64,000 nt of DNA from Rhodococcus rhodnii (GTDB lineage: Bacteria > Actinomycetota > Actinomycetes > Mycobacteriales > Pseudonocardiaceae). Every line of letters starts with the position of its first letter. Within the stretch, counting starts at the first letter, position 1. The DNA lies in NCBI GenBank assembly GCA_000720375.1, contig JOAA01000031.1, forward strand, positions 39,223-103,222. Reading direction: 5' to 3'. Under the pieces are notes generated by a model that saw only the letters and a list, made by a program, of their open reading frames with translations, ran no database searches and was not told where the DNA came from. Both the position numbers and the translations under genes were made by a program. Positions 52,849-60,785 of the stretch are shown here, in pieces.

Positions 52849-54283
52849 CATCACCGCCCCGCTGAAACCGGTCAACACCAAGGACATCGACTCCACGACC
52901 GAACTGCTCGAGACGTTCAAGTGGTTCAAGGACAACCTGTCCACCCGGACCGGCCGGTTCGGCGAGCTCTACCAACGCTGGAACGGCCATCCGGCCAGCA
53001 AGATGGGCGCCCGTGGGTGGTCTGCCCGGCCGTGGAACGCCGAAGACGACCGGATGATCGACGATCTCGGCGGCATCGACTTCGGCCCGATGCTCGGCGA
53101 TATCGAGCGGTTCGGCAACCTGCGCGCCTCGACTGACGAGATGCGCGGGACCGCGGACTCGATCCGCAACCGGCTGACCGACGCCTGGTCAGGGCCCGCG
53201 GCCGAGGCCGCGGTGGAGAAACTCGACGAGCTGGGCAAAGCGTCGACGAAGTACCGCGACACGCTCAACCAGTTCGCGGCGGCACTGGATTCCGCCCGTA
53301 CGACAACGAAAGAAGCGATCACCGAGCTGAAAACCGCGGTGAGCGGCCAAGTCAAGCCGTTCAGCCTCTCCGAGGGCGTGGATGTCCGGCGTGTACAGGC
53401 CGATCGGCTGGATGTCGCGATGGCGGGCGGGCCACCGTTCGGTCGTCCCTTCGCGGTCGAGGAACTGCTCCGTCCGTCCACAGTGGACCTCAATCACGGC
53501 GGCACCGGCGGCCAGTGGTGGAGCAACGAGACCATCAACGCGCTGGATGCCATGTGCGACAGCTACTTCAACGCGATCTCCGCGCTGCGCAAGCTCATCG
53601 GCGCGACCACGACGGCGATCGCGAACGCGTGGAGCGCGTTGAACGAGGCCTTGAAACGGATCCAGGCCACCGCGGAGCTCGACCCGTTCGGCAAGATCGC
53701 CGGATCGTCGGCCCAGCCTGCGCCGCAGATCAGCGTCCACTCGCAGTCGGCCGATCGCGTTGGCGTCACAGTGGATGGCAAGCGGTACGAGATGGACTTC
53801 GGCCGCCCGGAACCCAGCGCGCCACCTCCTCCGCCGCAACCGGTGAATCCCGCTATGGGTGGCGGTCCTCCGCCAGGCGGCGGTAGCGCCGGTGGTGGAG
53901 GCGGCGGTGCCGGTGGTGGAGGCGGTGGAGGAGCTGGCGGCGGCGGTGGTGCGCCGAGCAGCGGCTCGACCCCGCAATCGCCGTTGCCACCGGGCTCAAT
54001 GGCCGGCATCCAGGCACCCGCTGCCCACGACGCCCCAGAAGGACGGCCTGCTGGACCGCCCGCGGGCGCACCGGTGGGCGGGCCTCCCGGCGGCGGTATG
54101 CCGATGGGTGGCATGCCGATGGGCGCGATGGGTGGCGGTGGTGGTCAGAGCGGTGACCAGGAACGTCAGAGCAAATGGCGGACCCAGGGCGATCTGTTCG
54201 ACGACGCCGTGGAACTGGCTGTGCCCATGGTGATCGGTGACGACGACCCGTACGGCGCCTTCGGCCCGAAGGGGAAGAAATGA
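52835..54283 (+). CDS. Large WXG-type ESX substrate (module C)
   Basis: The 482-aa protein starts at ATG 52835. The N-terminal helical domain (about 1-300) has WSG at 118-120 (LTDAWSGPAAEAAVEKL) and a second helical part (INALDAMCDSYFNAISALRK). A single beta unit follows (ADRVGVTVDGKRYEMDFGRP), like the duplicated unit of module B. A Gly/Pro/Met-rich region (about 330-440) precedes SKWRTQGDLFDD (about 447-458), then VPMVIGDDDP. Longer in-frame reading overlaps the preceding gene and is rejected. Likely a secreted substrate. Confidence 0.77.
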   Translation: MTSDDITAPLKPVNTKDIDSTTELLETFKWFKDNLSTRTGRFGELYQRWNGHPASKMGARGWSARPWNAEDDRMIDDLGGIDFGPMLGDIERFGNLRASTDEMRGTADSIRNRLTDAWSGPAAEAAVEKLDELGKASTKYRDTLNQFAAALDSARTTTKEAITELKTAVSGQVKPFSLSEGVDVRRVQADRLDVAMAGGPPFGRPFAVEELLRPSTVDLNHGGTGGQWWSNETINALDAMCDSYFNAISALRKLIGATTTAIANAWSALNEALKRIQATAELDPFGKIAGSSAQPAPQISVHSQSADRVGVTVDGKRYEMDFGRPEPSAPPPPPQPVNPAMGGGPPPGGGSAGGGGGGAGGGGGGGAGGGGGAPSSGSTPQSPLPPGSMAGIQAPAAHDAPEGRPAGPPAGAPVGGPPGGGMPMGGMPMGAMGGGGGQSGDQERQSKWRTQGDLFDDAVELAVPMVIGDDDPYGAFGPKGKK

Positions 54284-54579
54284 TCGACGAATCCGACCCG
54301 GCCGTCGTCGCGATGCGGTCCCGGTTCGCCGAGATCTCCGCACAGCACCGCGCGGGCGTCGCGCAGTCCGTGGCCGAGTACCAGCAGGGCGAGGCCGCGA
54401 ACAAGGCGTACCAGGACGAAGTCGCGCGCCGGGAAGCCGATCAGACCGCGGCCAAGCCGCCCGAGCCTGAGCCGAAGAACCCGTGGCTCAGCCGTCGGAC
54501 CGCACCCCGGCCGGCGCCGGCCGACGACGACGGCGAAGAGACCGGCTACTACTCAAACACCTGGATGCAGAACCGGTGA
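54280..54579 (+). CDS. Small charged protein with acidic tail (module C)
   Basis: The 99-aa protein (MIDESDPAVVAMRSRFAEIS) overlaps the preceding gene by four bases. It has one long charged helix (about 8-55), then Pro/Arg-rich sequence and an acidic end (ADDDGEETGYYSNTWMQNR). The plan matches the 51930 gene in brief: helix, Pro-rich part, acidic stretch, Trp near the C-terminus. Its 3' end overlaps the convergent hydrolase by 27 bases. Confidence 0.7.
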   Translation: MIDESDPAVVAMRSRFAEISAQHRAGVAQSVAEYQQGEAANKAYQDEVARREADQTAAKPPEPEPKNPWLSRRTAPRPAPADDDGEETGYYSNTWMQNR

Positions 54580-55362
54580 TTCCTGGATCTTGGCGCCCTT
54601 GATGTCGTGGTCCAGCAGCTCGTCGTAGGCGGTGTTGCCGGTCAGGTGCTTGAGGAAGAACGCGGTCAGCAGCGCACGCGAAATCCGCTGGGTCTTGCGT
54701 TCGCCCTTGCCCGCCAACAGCAACTGGCTCCAGTGTCGTCCCTCGGTGAATCCGAGGTGCCCGGCTTTCGGCAGCTCACGGACCTGCACCGGCCCACCCC
54801 AAGCGCGGGCGATCAGTTCGGCGTTGCCGACCGGCGGCGCGACGAGGTCCAACCCGGCAGTCAGGTGCAGCCCCGGCATCTGGCAATGCCGTGCGGCCTC
54901 CACCGCGGATGGACGTGCCTCGGCAGCCGCCAACGTGACCACGGCGCGGATCCGCGGGTCCTCGGCAGCGGCCAGCACCGCGCTGCCACCCCCGAAGCAG
55001 TGCCCGGCGATCCCCAACCGATCGGGTGAAACTTTGACCTGCCCATCGCCCAACTGCACGGAGACGCACGTCCGCAACGCGGTCCGCAGATCCGCCGCGA
55101 ACAGCCGATGCGACCCGAGCGGACCCGTATGCGTGCTCGGCGCGGCGACGACAATGCCGTGCGTCGCGAGATGCCGGAGCAGGCCGTGATAGCGCAGCGG
55201 CGGCTGCAGCCAGCCGTGGCCGAAGGCGATGGCCGGCAAACCCTGGCCGGACGTGGGCGTGAAGAGCACTCCGGGCTGTCCGACCAGGCCGAGGTCACCC
55301 CGCAACACCGAGTGCGGGCCGGGAAGTGCCAGCTCGTAGGCCAGCTGCTTGGCGCGTGCCAT
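54553..55362 (-). CDS. Alpha/beta hydrolase with Cys nucleophile elbow (dienelactone-hydrolase-like)
   Basis: The 269-aa hydrolase has AIAFGHGWLQPP near the oxyanion site and a nucleophile elbow GHCFGGG, with Cys where most family members have Ser. The acid is probably in LTAGLDLVAPP and the histidine in LPKAGHLGF. Dienelactone hydrolase also uses Cys. No signal peptide is seen. The substrate is unknown. It is convergent with, and overlaps, the last ESX-substrate gene. Confidence 0.85.
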   Translation of the reverse strand: MARAKQLAYELALPGPHSVLRGDLGLVGQPGVLFTPTSGQGLPAIAFGHGWLQPPLRYHGLLRHLATHGIVVAAPSTHTGPLGSHRLFAADLRTALRTCVSVQLGDGQVKVSPDRLGIAGHCFGGGSAVLAAAEDPRIRAVVTLAAAEARPSAVEAARHCQMPGLHLTAGLDLVAPPVGNAELIARAWGGPVQVRELPKAGHLGFTEGRHWSQLLLAGKGERKTQRISRALLTAFFLKHLTGNTAYDELLDHDIKGAKIQESPVLHPGV

Positions 55363-55424
55363 GGGGCGACGTTATCCGATGGCCCCCGGACGCACCTGCT
55401 CACCCACGCACTGGGCCAAGTCCG

Positions 55425-55976
55425 TCACGGCTGACTAGGACGCTCCGCCGTCAGCTTGTCGGCGGCAGCGTGTGCGGCGCGCTCGTCATGGTCATGCGGG
55501 TCGCTCACGGACAGCCCAGGCGAAACCTCCGTACCAGCGACGGGCCCGGCGGACTGCTGGAGCGTGTGCGTCACCTCGTGAGCCAAGGTGTGATAGCCCT
55601 CGGTGCTGCTCGGGTTGTAGACGCCCGAGTTGAAGAAGACGTCCTTGCCCGTCGTGAAAGCACGCGCGCCCAGCTGGTCCGAAAGGTTGGCGGCCGCGGA
55701 ATCCGTGTGCAGCCTGACGTCACCGAGCGACTGACCCAGGCCGGTCTCCATCTGGCTCCGCAGCTGAGCGGGCAACGGACTTCCGCCGCCGAGCCGGCCC
55801 CGGATCTGGTCGGCGACGTTGTCGCCAGGCAAGCCCTCCGACTCGCCTGCGATGAGCCTCGCGACCATCTGGTTGCCGCCCGCGAGGACAGCGTCCTGCG
55901 TGGCCTTGGGCGCTTTGGCGTCCGGCTCGGGTGCGCTGTGCGTCCGCTCCTGAGCGCGGGTACGGTCCGGCTCCAT
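55425..55976 (-). CDS. DUF4157-domain protein (metalloprotease-like HEXXH)
   Basis: The 183-aa protein has a disordered charged N-terminus, then a DUF4157-like region (about 60-150): PLPAQLRSQMETGLGQSLGD, VRLHTDSAAANLSDQLGARA and YHTLAHEVTHTLQQ with an HEVTH zinc-protease-type motif. DUF4157 proteins are often found with extracellular contractile injection systems or as toxin-associated modules. No such system is visible here. It follows a small gene by four bases on the same strand. Confidence 0.88.
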   Translation of the reverse strand: MEPDRTRAQERTHSAPEPDAKAPKATQDAVLAGGNQMVARLIAGESEGLPGDNVADQIRGRLGGGSPLPAQLRSQMETGLGQSLGDVRLHTDSAAANLSDQLGARAFTTGKDVFFNSGVYNPSSTEGYHTLAHEVTHTLQQSAGPVAGTEVSPGLSVSDPHDHDERAAHAAADKLTAERPSQP

Positions 55977-55980
55977 GAAC

Positions 55981-56271
55981 TTAGGCTAGGCGCCGGGGCG
56001 ACCATTTCATACGGATCGCGATGACCAGGACCCTGCGGTCCGGTCGTTGCTGGTAAACGGTCACGATGAACGTGCCCGCTTTGGCGCCCCTTCGGGCTAG
56101 GAAGTCCTCGGCGCACGCGCGGGTGTACGTCGTCAGCCATGCCTGTTTGCGCTCGGGCGGCTGGCTGAAGCACCAGCCCTGGTCTTCGACCGTCTCGGTG
56201 AACTCGTGGATCCGAGTCGTTTTGTTGATCTCACGGCGGTACTCGATCTCATGGGTGTAGTTCCAGGTCAT
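55981..56271 (-). CDS. Small protein upstream of the DUF4157 gene
   Basis: The 96-aa product (MTWNYTHEIEYRREINKTTR) is predicted beta-rich, ending with FIVTVYQQRPDRRVLVIAIR. It contains two cysteines. Start is uncertain: ATG 56271 or GTG 56274, neither with a clear ribosome-binding site. It is divergent from nnr. The tight spacing to the DUF4157 gene implies a shared transcript and possibly an immunity or partner role. That role is only inferred. Confidence 0.6.
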   Translation of the reverse strand: MTWNYTHEIEYRREINKTTRIHEFTETVEDQGWCFSQPPERKQAWLTTYTRACAEDFLARRGAKAGTFIVTVYQQRPDRRVLVIAIRMKWSPRRLA

Positions 56272-56356
56272 CACGTTGACCGGATGATCGGCCTTGAGGT
56301 CACTGGCAACGATTCCCGATCCCGCGACTTGACCACCGTGGCCGTACGGTTGGGAT

Positions 56357-57742
56357 ATGCGCGGAGTGTGGACGACGGATCGGGTCAGGACCGCCGAGCA
56401 GCAGCTGTTCAAGACCGTGCCGGAGCCGACCCTGATGCGGCGGGCGGCCTTCGGGGTCGCCGTCTGCGCCGCCGAACTGCGGCCCAGGAAAGTCCTCCTG
56501 CTCGTCGGTGCCGGCAACAACGGCGGCGACGCGCTCTGGGCGGGTGCTTTCCTGCGCCGCCGGGGTATCGCGGTCGACGCGATCCTGCTGAAACCCGAGC
56601 GTGCCCACGAGGAAGGGCTCAAGGCGTTTCACCGGGCAGGTGGCCGGATCGTCACCGAACCAGGCCCGGCTGACGTGGTGATCGACGGAATTGTCGGCAT
56701 TTCCGGGAAAGGCCCGTTGCGCCCGGAAGCGGCCGAGCTCGTTGCCAGCATCGACGTGCCCATCATCGCGATCGACCTGCCGAGCGGAGTCGATCCGGAC
56801 ACGGGCGCGGAGGACGGCCCCTGCGTGGACGCGGCCATCACCGTCACGTTCGGCGGCCGTAAACCGGTGCATGCGCTGAGCCCGAGGTGTGGCGAGGTCC
56901 GTGTGCTCGACATCGGGCTCGGGGAGGCGTTGGGCGAGCCGGATTTCGGGATCATCGATCGCTTTGATGTCGCCGACGCGTGGCCGATTCCCGGGGCCAC
57001 GGACGACAAGTACACCCAAGGAGTCACGGGCATCGCCGCCGGATCGGCGACTTACCCCGGTGCCGCTGTTCTGTCCGCGAGCGGTGCCGTGCTCGCGACG
57101 TCCGGGATGGTGCGCTACGCCGGGACCGCGGCCGAGGTCGTGAGCCAGCGGTGGCCGGAAGTTGTTGCCACGGGCGCGATCGAGGACGCGGGCCGGGTCC
57201 AGGCATGGGTTGTCGGCCCGGGCATCGGCACGGGCACAGCGGGCCGTGAACTGATGGAGTACGTCCTCGGTGTCGGTGTGCCGGTCTGCGTTGACGCCGA
57301 CGGGATCACCCTGTTCGCGGAACACCCCACCCTGTGGGACCGGCGCGACCCGGACACCCCGATTGTGTTGACACCGCACGACAGGGAGTTCGCCCGGCTC
57401 GCTCCGCTCGGCAAAGACCGTGTCGCGTCAGCGAAATCCCTCGCGAAGCGCGTCAACGCGGTTGTGCTTCTCAAGGGCTCCAACACAATCGTCGCCGCTC
57501 CGGACGGGCGCGTGCTTGTCAACCAGTCGCCGTCGGCGTGGTTGGCCACGGCTGGTTCGGGTGACGTCCTGTCCGGCATCCTCGGCGCGCTGTTGGCCGC
57601 GGGCATCGATCCGTGGCTCGCCGCGGGATGCGCGGCCTACGCCCACGCTCACGCGGGAACCATCGCCGCTGATGGCGCGCCGGCCCCGGCCTCCATGATC
57701 GCCGCCGCCCTGTCAGACACGATTCGCTGGCTGCGCGGATGA
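56357..57742 (+). CDS. nnr: Bifunctional NAD(P)H-hydrate repair enzyme (epimerase/dehydratase)
   Basis: Nnr repairs damaged NAD(P)HX. The 461-aa protein joins a YjeF_N epimerase domain (about 1-215; VGAGNNGGDALWAG, DGIVGISGKGPLRP, DLPSGVDPDTG) to a YjeF_C ADP/ATP-dependent dehydratase (about 225-461; KYTQGVTGIAAGSATYPGAA, VLTPHDREFARL, ATAGSGDVLSGILGALLAAG). Both catalytic halves look intact. Mycobacteria have the homologue near glmM/glmS, as here. Its last 30 bases overlap the convergent regulator. Confidence 0.95.
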   Translation: MRGVWTTDRVRTAEQQLFKTVPEPTLMRRAAFGVAVCAAELRPRKVLLLVGAGNNGGDALWAGAFLRRRGIAVDAILLKPERAHEEGLKAFHRAGGRIVTEPGPADVVIDGIVGISGKGPLRPEAAELVASIDVPIIAIDLPSGVDPDTGAEDGPCVDAAITVTFGGRKPVHALSPRCGEVRVLDIGLGEALGEPDFGIIDRFDVADAWPIPGATDDKYTQGVTGIAAGSATYPGAAVLSASGAVLATSGMVRYAGTAAEVVSQRWPEVVATGAIEDAGRVQAWVVGPGIGTGTAGRELMEYVLGVGVPVCVDADGITLFAEHPTLWDRRDPDTPIVLTPHDREFARLAPLGKDRVASAKSLAKRVNAVVLLKGSNTIVAAPDGRVLVNQSPSAWLATAGSGDVLSGILGALLAAGIDPWLAAGCAAYAHAHAGTIAADGAPAPASMIAAALSDTIRWLRG

Positions 57743-58657
57743 TCGGAACGCCCCTCGGTAAGCCGTCGGAGTCGTGCCGACCACGCGTTTGAAGCGTTCC
57801 CGGAAGGCGGTCGGCGAGCCGAAACCGACCTGGGCGCCGATCAGCTCGACCGGATCGGACGTGGATTCGAGCAGGTGCTGCGCCTGCCGGACCCGGGCAA
57901 GGTGCAACCACTGCAACGGTGACGTGCCCATCTGCTCACGGAACCGGCGGTTCAGCGTCCGCGTGCTCATCCCGGCGTGCTCCGCGATGTCCTCAAGGGA
58001 CAGACCACGGTCCACATTGTCCTGTATCCACCGCAGGACGGACTCCAGCTCGGATCCCTGCGGTGTCGGTGGATGGGGATGCACGATGAACTGGGCCTGC
58101 CCGCCTTCACGTTCCAGCGGCATCACCGAAAGCCGGGCGGCGTCGGCCGCCGCCGCTGAGCCGTGATCGCGCCGGATCAGGTGCAGGCAAAGATCAAGCC
58201 CGGCTGCGGCACCCGCTGACGTCAGGAACTGCCCGTTGTCCACGTAGAGGACATCCGGGTCGACGATGACGGCTGGGAACCTCTCCGCGAAGACGTGCGC
58301 GGCGGCCCAATGCGTTGTCGCACGCTTGCCGTCCAGAAGTCCGGTCGCGGCAAGGATGAACGCGCCGGCGCAGATCGAAGCGATCCGCGTGCCGGACGCG
58401 GCCGCCGACCGCAGTGCCTCGATGACGTCGGCGGGAACGGGAGCACGGGCGTCCGCGCAGCCGGGAACGATGATGGTGTCGGCGTCGGCCAGCCCGTCGA
58501 GGCCCCAGGCGGGCTGCAGCTTGAACGTCCCGGTGTCGACCGTCGAGGTGCCGCACACCCGGACCTCGTAGCCGGGCGTGCGGCCGAAGACCTCGATCGG
58601 CGTGGCCAGGTCGAACGGGATGACCTTGTCGAGCGCGAGGACCGCCACAACGTGCAT
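57713..58657 (-). CDS. GlxA-type AraC regulator with DJ-1/PfpI-like domain
   Basis: The 314-aa regulator has an N-terminal DJ-1/PfpI-like domain (about 1-170; SICAGAFILAATGLLDGKRA with the conserved Cys, and DVLYVDNGQFLTSAGAAAGL). The C-terminal AraC DNA-binding domain (about 210-305) contains SLEDIAEHAGMSTRTLNRRF, EQMGTSPLQWLHLARV and IGAQVGFGSPTAFRERFKR. ATG 58657 is chosen; a longer in-frame start adds unconserved residues. It diverges from the frameshifted membrane protein gene and may regulate it. Confidence 0.93.
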   Translation of the reverse strand: MHVVAVLALDKVIPFDLATPIEVFGRTPGYEVRVCGTSTVDTGTFKLQPAWGLDGLADADTIIVPGCADARAPVPADVIEALRSAAASGTRIASICAGAFILAATGLLDGKRATTHWAAAHVFAERFPAVIVDPDVLYVDNGQFLTSAGAAAGLDLCLHLIRRDHGSAAAADAARLSVMPLEREGGQAQFIVHPHPPTPQGSELESVLRWIQDNVDRGLSLEDIAEHAGMSTRTLNRRFREQMGTSPLQWLHLARVRQAQHLLESTSDPVELIGAQVGFGSPTAFRERFKRVVGTTPTAYRGAFRSSAQPANRV

Positions 58658-58738
58658 GGCCTCATTATGGCGAGAATCTGTTGATACCTGTCCTTCTCGC
58701 CAGTTCTGCCGCGCACGCAGAGTAGCTAGCTTCACGCC

Positions 58739-59154
58739 GTGACCAAGTTCCTCCTGTCAGTGCACGTCATCGCGGCCATCATCGCGATCGGCCCGGTGAC
58801 CGTGGCCGCCAGCATGTTCCCGGCCGTCGCACGCAAAGGCGACGTCGCCACGCTCACCACCTTGAACCGCATATGCCGCGTCTACGCCGTCGTCGGCGTC
58901 GCGGTGCCGACGTTCGGGTTCATGACCGCGAGCGCGATGGGTGTCCTCGGCGATACGTGGCTGATCGTGTCGATTGTGCTGACCGCGATCGCCGCCGCCG
59001 TTCTCGGCTTGGTCATCCTTCCGATCCAGGCCAAGGTGCTCGACGCGCCGGCGAGAAACGCCAGGTTGGCCATGTACACCGGGATTTCAACGTGCTGTGG
59101 GTGATCGTGACCGTGCTGATGATCGTTCGTCCGGGATCGACCACAGGTGTATGA
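58739..59154 (+). pseudogene. DUF2269-like membrane protein gene with single-base deletion
   Basis: From GTG 58739 the frame encodes about 115 residues of a four-helix membrane protein (FLLSVHVIAAIIAIGPVTVA, VYAVVGVAVPTFGFM, WLIVSIVLTAIAAAVLGLVI). At about 59083-59088 the reading slips: the original frame ends ...MYTGISTCCG, stop. The next frame supplies the missing last helix (FNVLWVIVTVLMIVRPG) to a stop at 59152-59154. One T is probably missing in GGGATTTCAAC. Restored length is about 138 aa. A true frameshift or a sequencing error. Confidence 0.82.
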
Positions 59155-59159
59155 CATGT

Positions 59160-59176
59160 CCTCACTAAGTGTGAGG
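59160..59176 (+). other. Short inverted repeat upstream of the first esterase
   Basis: CCTCAC (59160-59165) and GTGAGG (59171-59176) form a perfect 6-bp inverted repeat around TAAGT, 34 bases before the proposed start of the first esterase. It could be an operator or a weak hairpin. Confidence 0.35.
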
Positions 59177-59209
59177 CGCACCCTGGCGGGGAAGTGTCAT
59201 GGTGTGGGA

Positions 59210-60730
59210 GTGAAATGGTCAGGATTGGCACTGACGACGATCGGTCTGCTCGGGTTGGTCGCCGGCTCGGCGAACGCGGCTCCGACCACGCTCGTGCACA
59301 CCGACCACGGGCCTGTCAAAGGCGCCGTGACGGGTGAAGTCCGTTCGTTCCAAGGGATTCCGTACGCCGCACCGCCGGTCGGTGCATCGCGCTGGCGCGA
59401 GCCACAACCCGCGGCACGCTGGCAAAACCCATTGGATACCACCAAACCACGCGGAATATGCGCCCAGTTACCAGCTTTCACCCCGGATGAATCGGTCAAT
59501 GAGGACTGTCTCTACCTGAACGTCACCACCCCCAAGCGACCGAACCGGCCGTTGCCGGTGATGGTGTGGTTCCACGGCGGCGGCTTCATCAGCGGCGCCG
59601 CGACCCAGTACAACCCGGCTGATCTGGTCACCACAGGCGATGTTGTCGTGGTGACGGTCGCCTATCGGTTGGGTCCGTTGGGCTACCTGGCGACGCCTGG
59701 CTTGACCGCGGAGGCGGGAAACCAGTCGGGGAACTACGGTTTCCAGGACCAGCTGGCCGGATTGCGCTGGGTACAACGCAACGCGGCCATGTTCGGCGGA
59801 AACCCGGGCAATGTCACGGTTTTCGGCGAGTCGGCCGGCGCCGCGAGTGTGTGCGGCTTGATCGCGTCGCCGTTGGCCAAGGGCTTGTTCCACAAGGCCA
59901 TCGGGCAGAGCTACAGCTGTGCCGGCAACACGTACACGCAGGAGGCGGCCTACACGGCCGGCGCCGGTTTCACGTCCCGAATCGGTTGCACGGATCCCGC
60001 GTGCCTGCGGGCCAAGCCGGTCAAGGACCTGCTGGCCGCGTGGAAGGAGAGTTATCCGGTCGTCGGCGGCCGTGAACTTCCTTTGCAGCCACCGGATGCG
60101 ATCAGGCAGGGCAAGTACAACCACGTGCCAGTCATGTGGGGCAACAACTTGGACGAGATGCGGCTGTTCGTGGGCATGAACCACGACGGTGCCGGCAAAC
60201 CCGTGACCACGCAGCAGTACGAGCAGCTCACGCGGGACAGGTTCGGACCGGTCGCGGATCAGGTGCTGGCGCGTTACCCGGCTGGCGCCTATCCCACGCC
60301 GAGCATGGCGCTGGCGGCCTGGCAGACCGACGAACCTGGGTTTGTGAGCACCTGCACCCACGTCAACAGCTACAAGTTGTTCAAGGCCGGGGTTCCGGTG
60401 TACGCGTACCAGTTCACCGACCGGTCAGCACCGGCGATCATCGACTGGCCGGGCTTCGAGGAGGGTGCGTCACACGCCTCCGAGCTGAACTACCTGTGGG
60501 GCCACGTCTTCGGTGCGCCGTTGAACCCGGCGCAGAAGCCGTTGTCCAAGACCATGGTTCGCTACTGGACGACGTTCGCGCACACCGGCAACCCGAACGG
60601 TGCCGGCGTGCCGGAGTGGAAGCGCTACGAGTCCGACGCGGACGTCCAGGAGCTCGGTTCGTCCAGGGTGGCGCCGAAGGATCCGGCTGCGGAAAGCCAT
60701 TGCGCCTTCTGGGCCGGACTGCGGCCTTAG
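59210..60730 (+). CDS. Secreted type-B carboxylesterase, copy 1
   Basis: The 506-aa esterase starts at GTG 59210 (MKWSGLALTTIGLLGLVAGS), a signal peptide cleaved near residue 23. It has the oxyanion HGGG (122-125), the nucleophile GESAG (Ser208), an acidic residue in NNLDEMRLF and the catalytic His in GASHASELNYLWG. Cysteine pairs (FCAQ-like ICAQ/NEDC; GCTDPACLR) suggest disulfides. Copies 2 and 3 downstream have the same 506-aa length and start context. An earlier in-frame ATG adds residues before the signal peptide and is rejected. Confidence 0.92.
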   Translation: MKWSGLALTTIGLLGLVAGSANAAPTTLVHTDHGPVKGAVTGEVRSFQGIPYAAPPVGASRWREPQPAARWQNPLDTTKPRGICAQLPAFTPDESVNEDCLYLNVTTPKRPNRPLPVMVWFHGGGFISGAATQYNPADLVTTGDVVVVTVAYRLGPLGYLATPGLTAEAGNQSGNYGFQDQLAGLRWVQRNAAMFGGNPGNVTVFGESAGAASVCGLIASPLAKGLFHKAIGQSYSCAGNTYTQEAAYTAGAGFTSRIGCTDPACLRAKPVKDLLAAWKESYPVVGGRELPLQPPDAIRQGKYNHVPVMWGNNLDEMRLFVGMNHDGAGKPVTTQQYEQLTRDRFGPVADQVLARYPAGAYPTPSMALAAWQTDEPGFVSTCTHVNSYKLFKAGVPVYAYQFTDRSAPAIIDWPGFEEGASHASELNYLWGHVFGAPLNPAQKPLSKTMVRYWTTFAHTGNPNGAGVPEWKRYESDADVQELGSSRVAPKDPAAESHCAFWAGLRP

Positions 60731-60785
60731 CTGCTTCATACCAACGGGTGAGGCGGGCAGTGGCTCGCGCTGCCACTCTGTAGGG

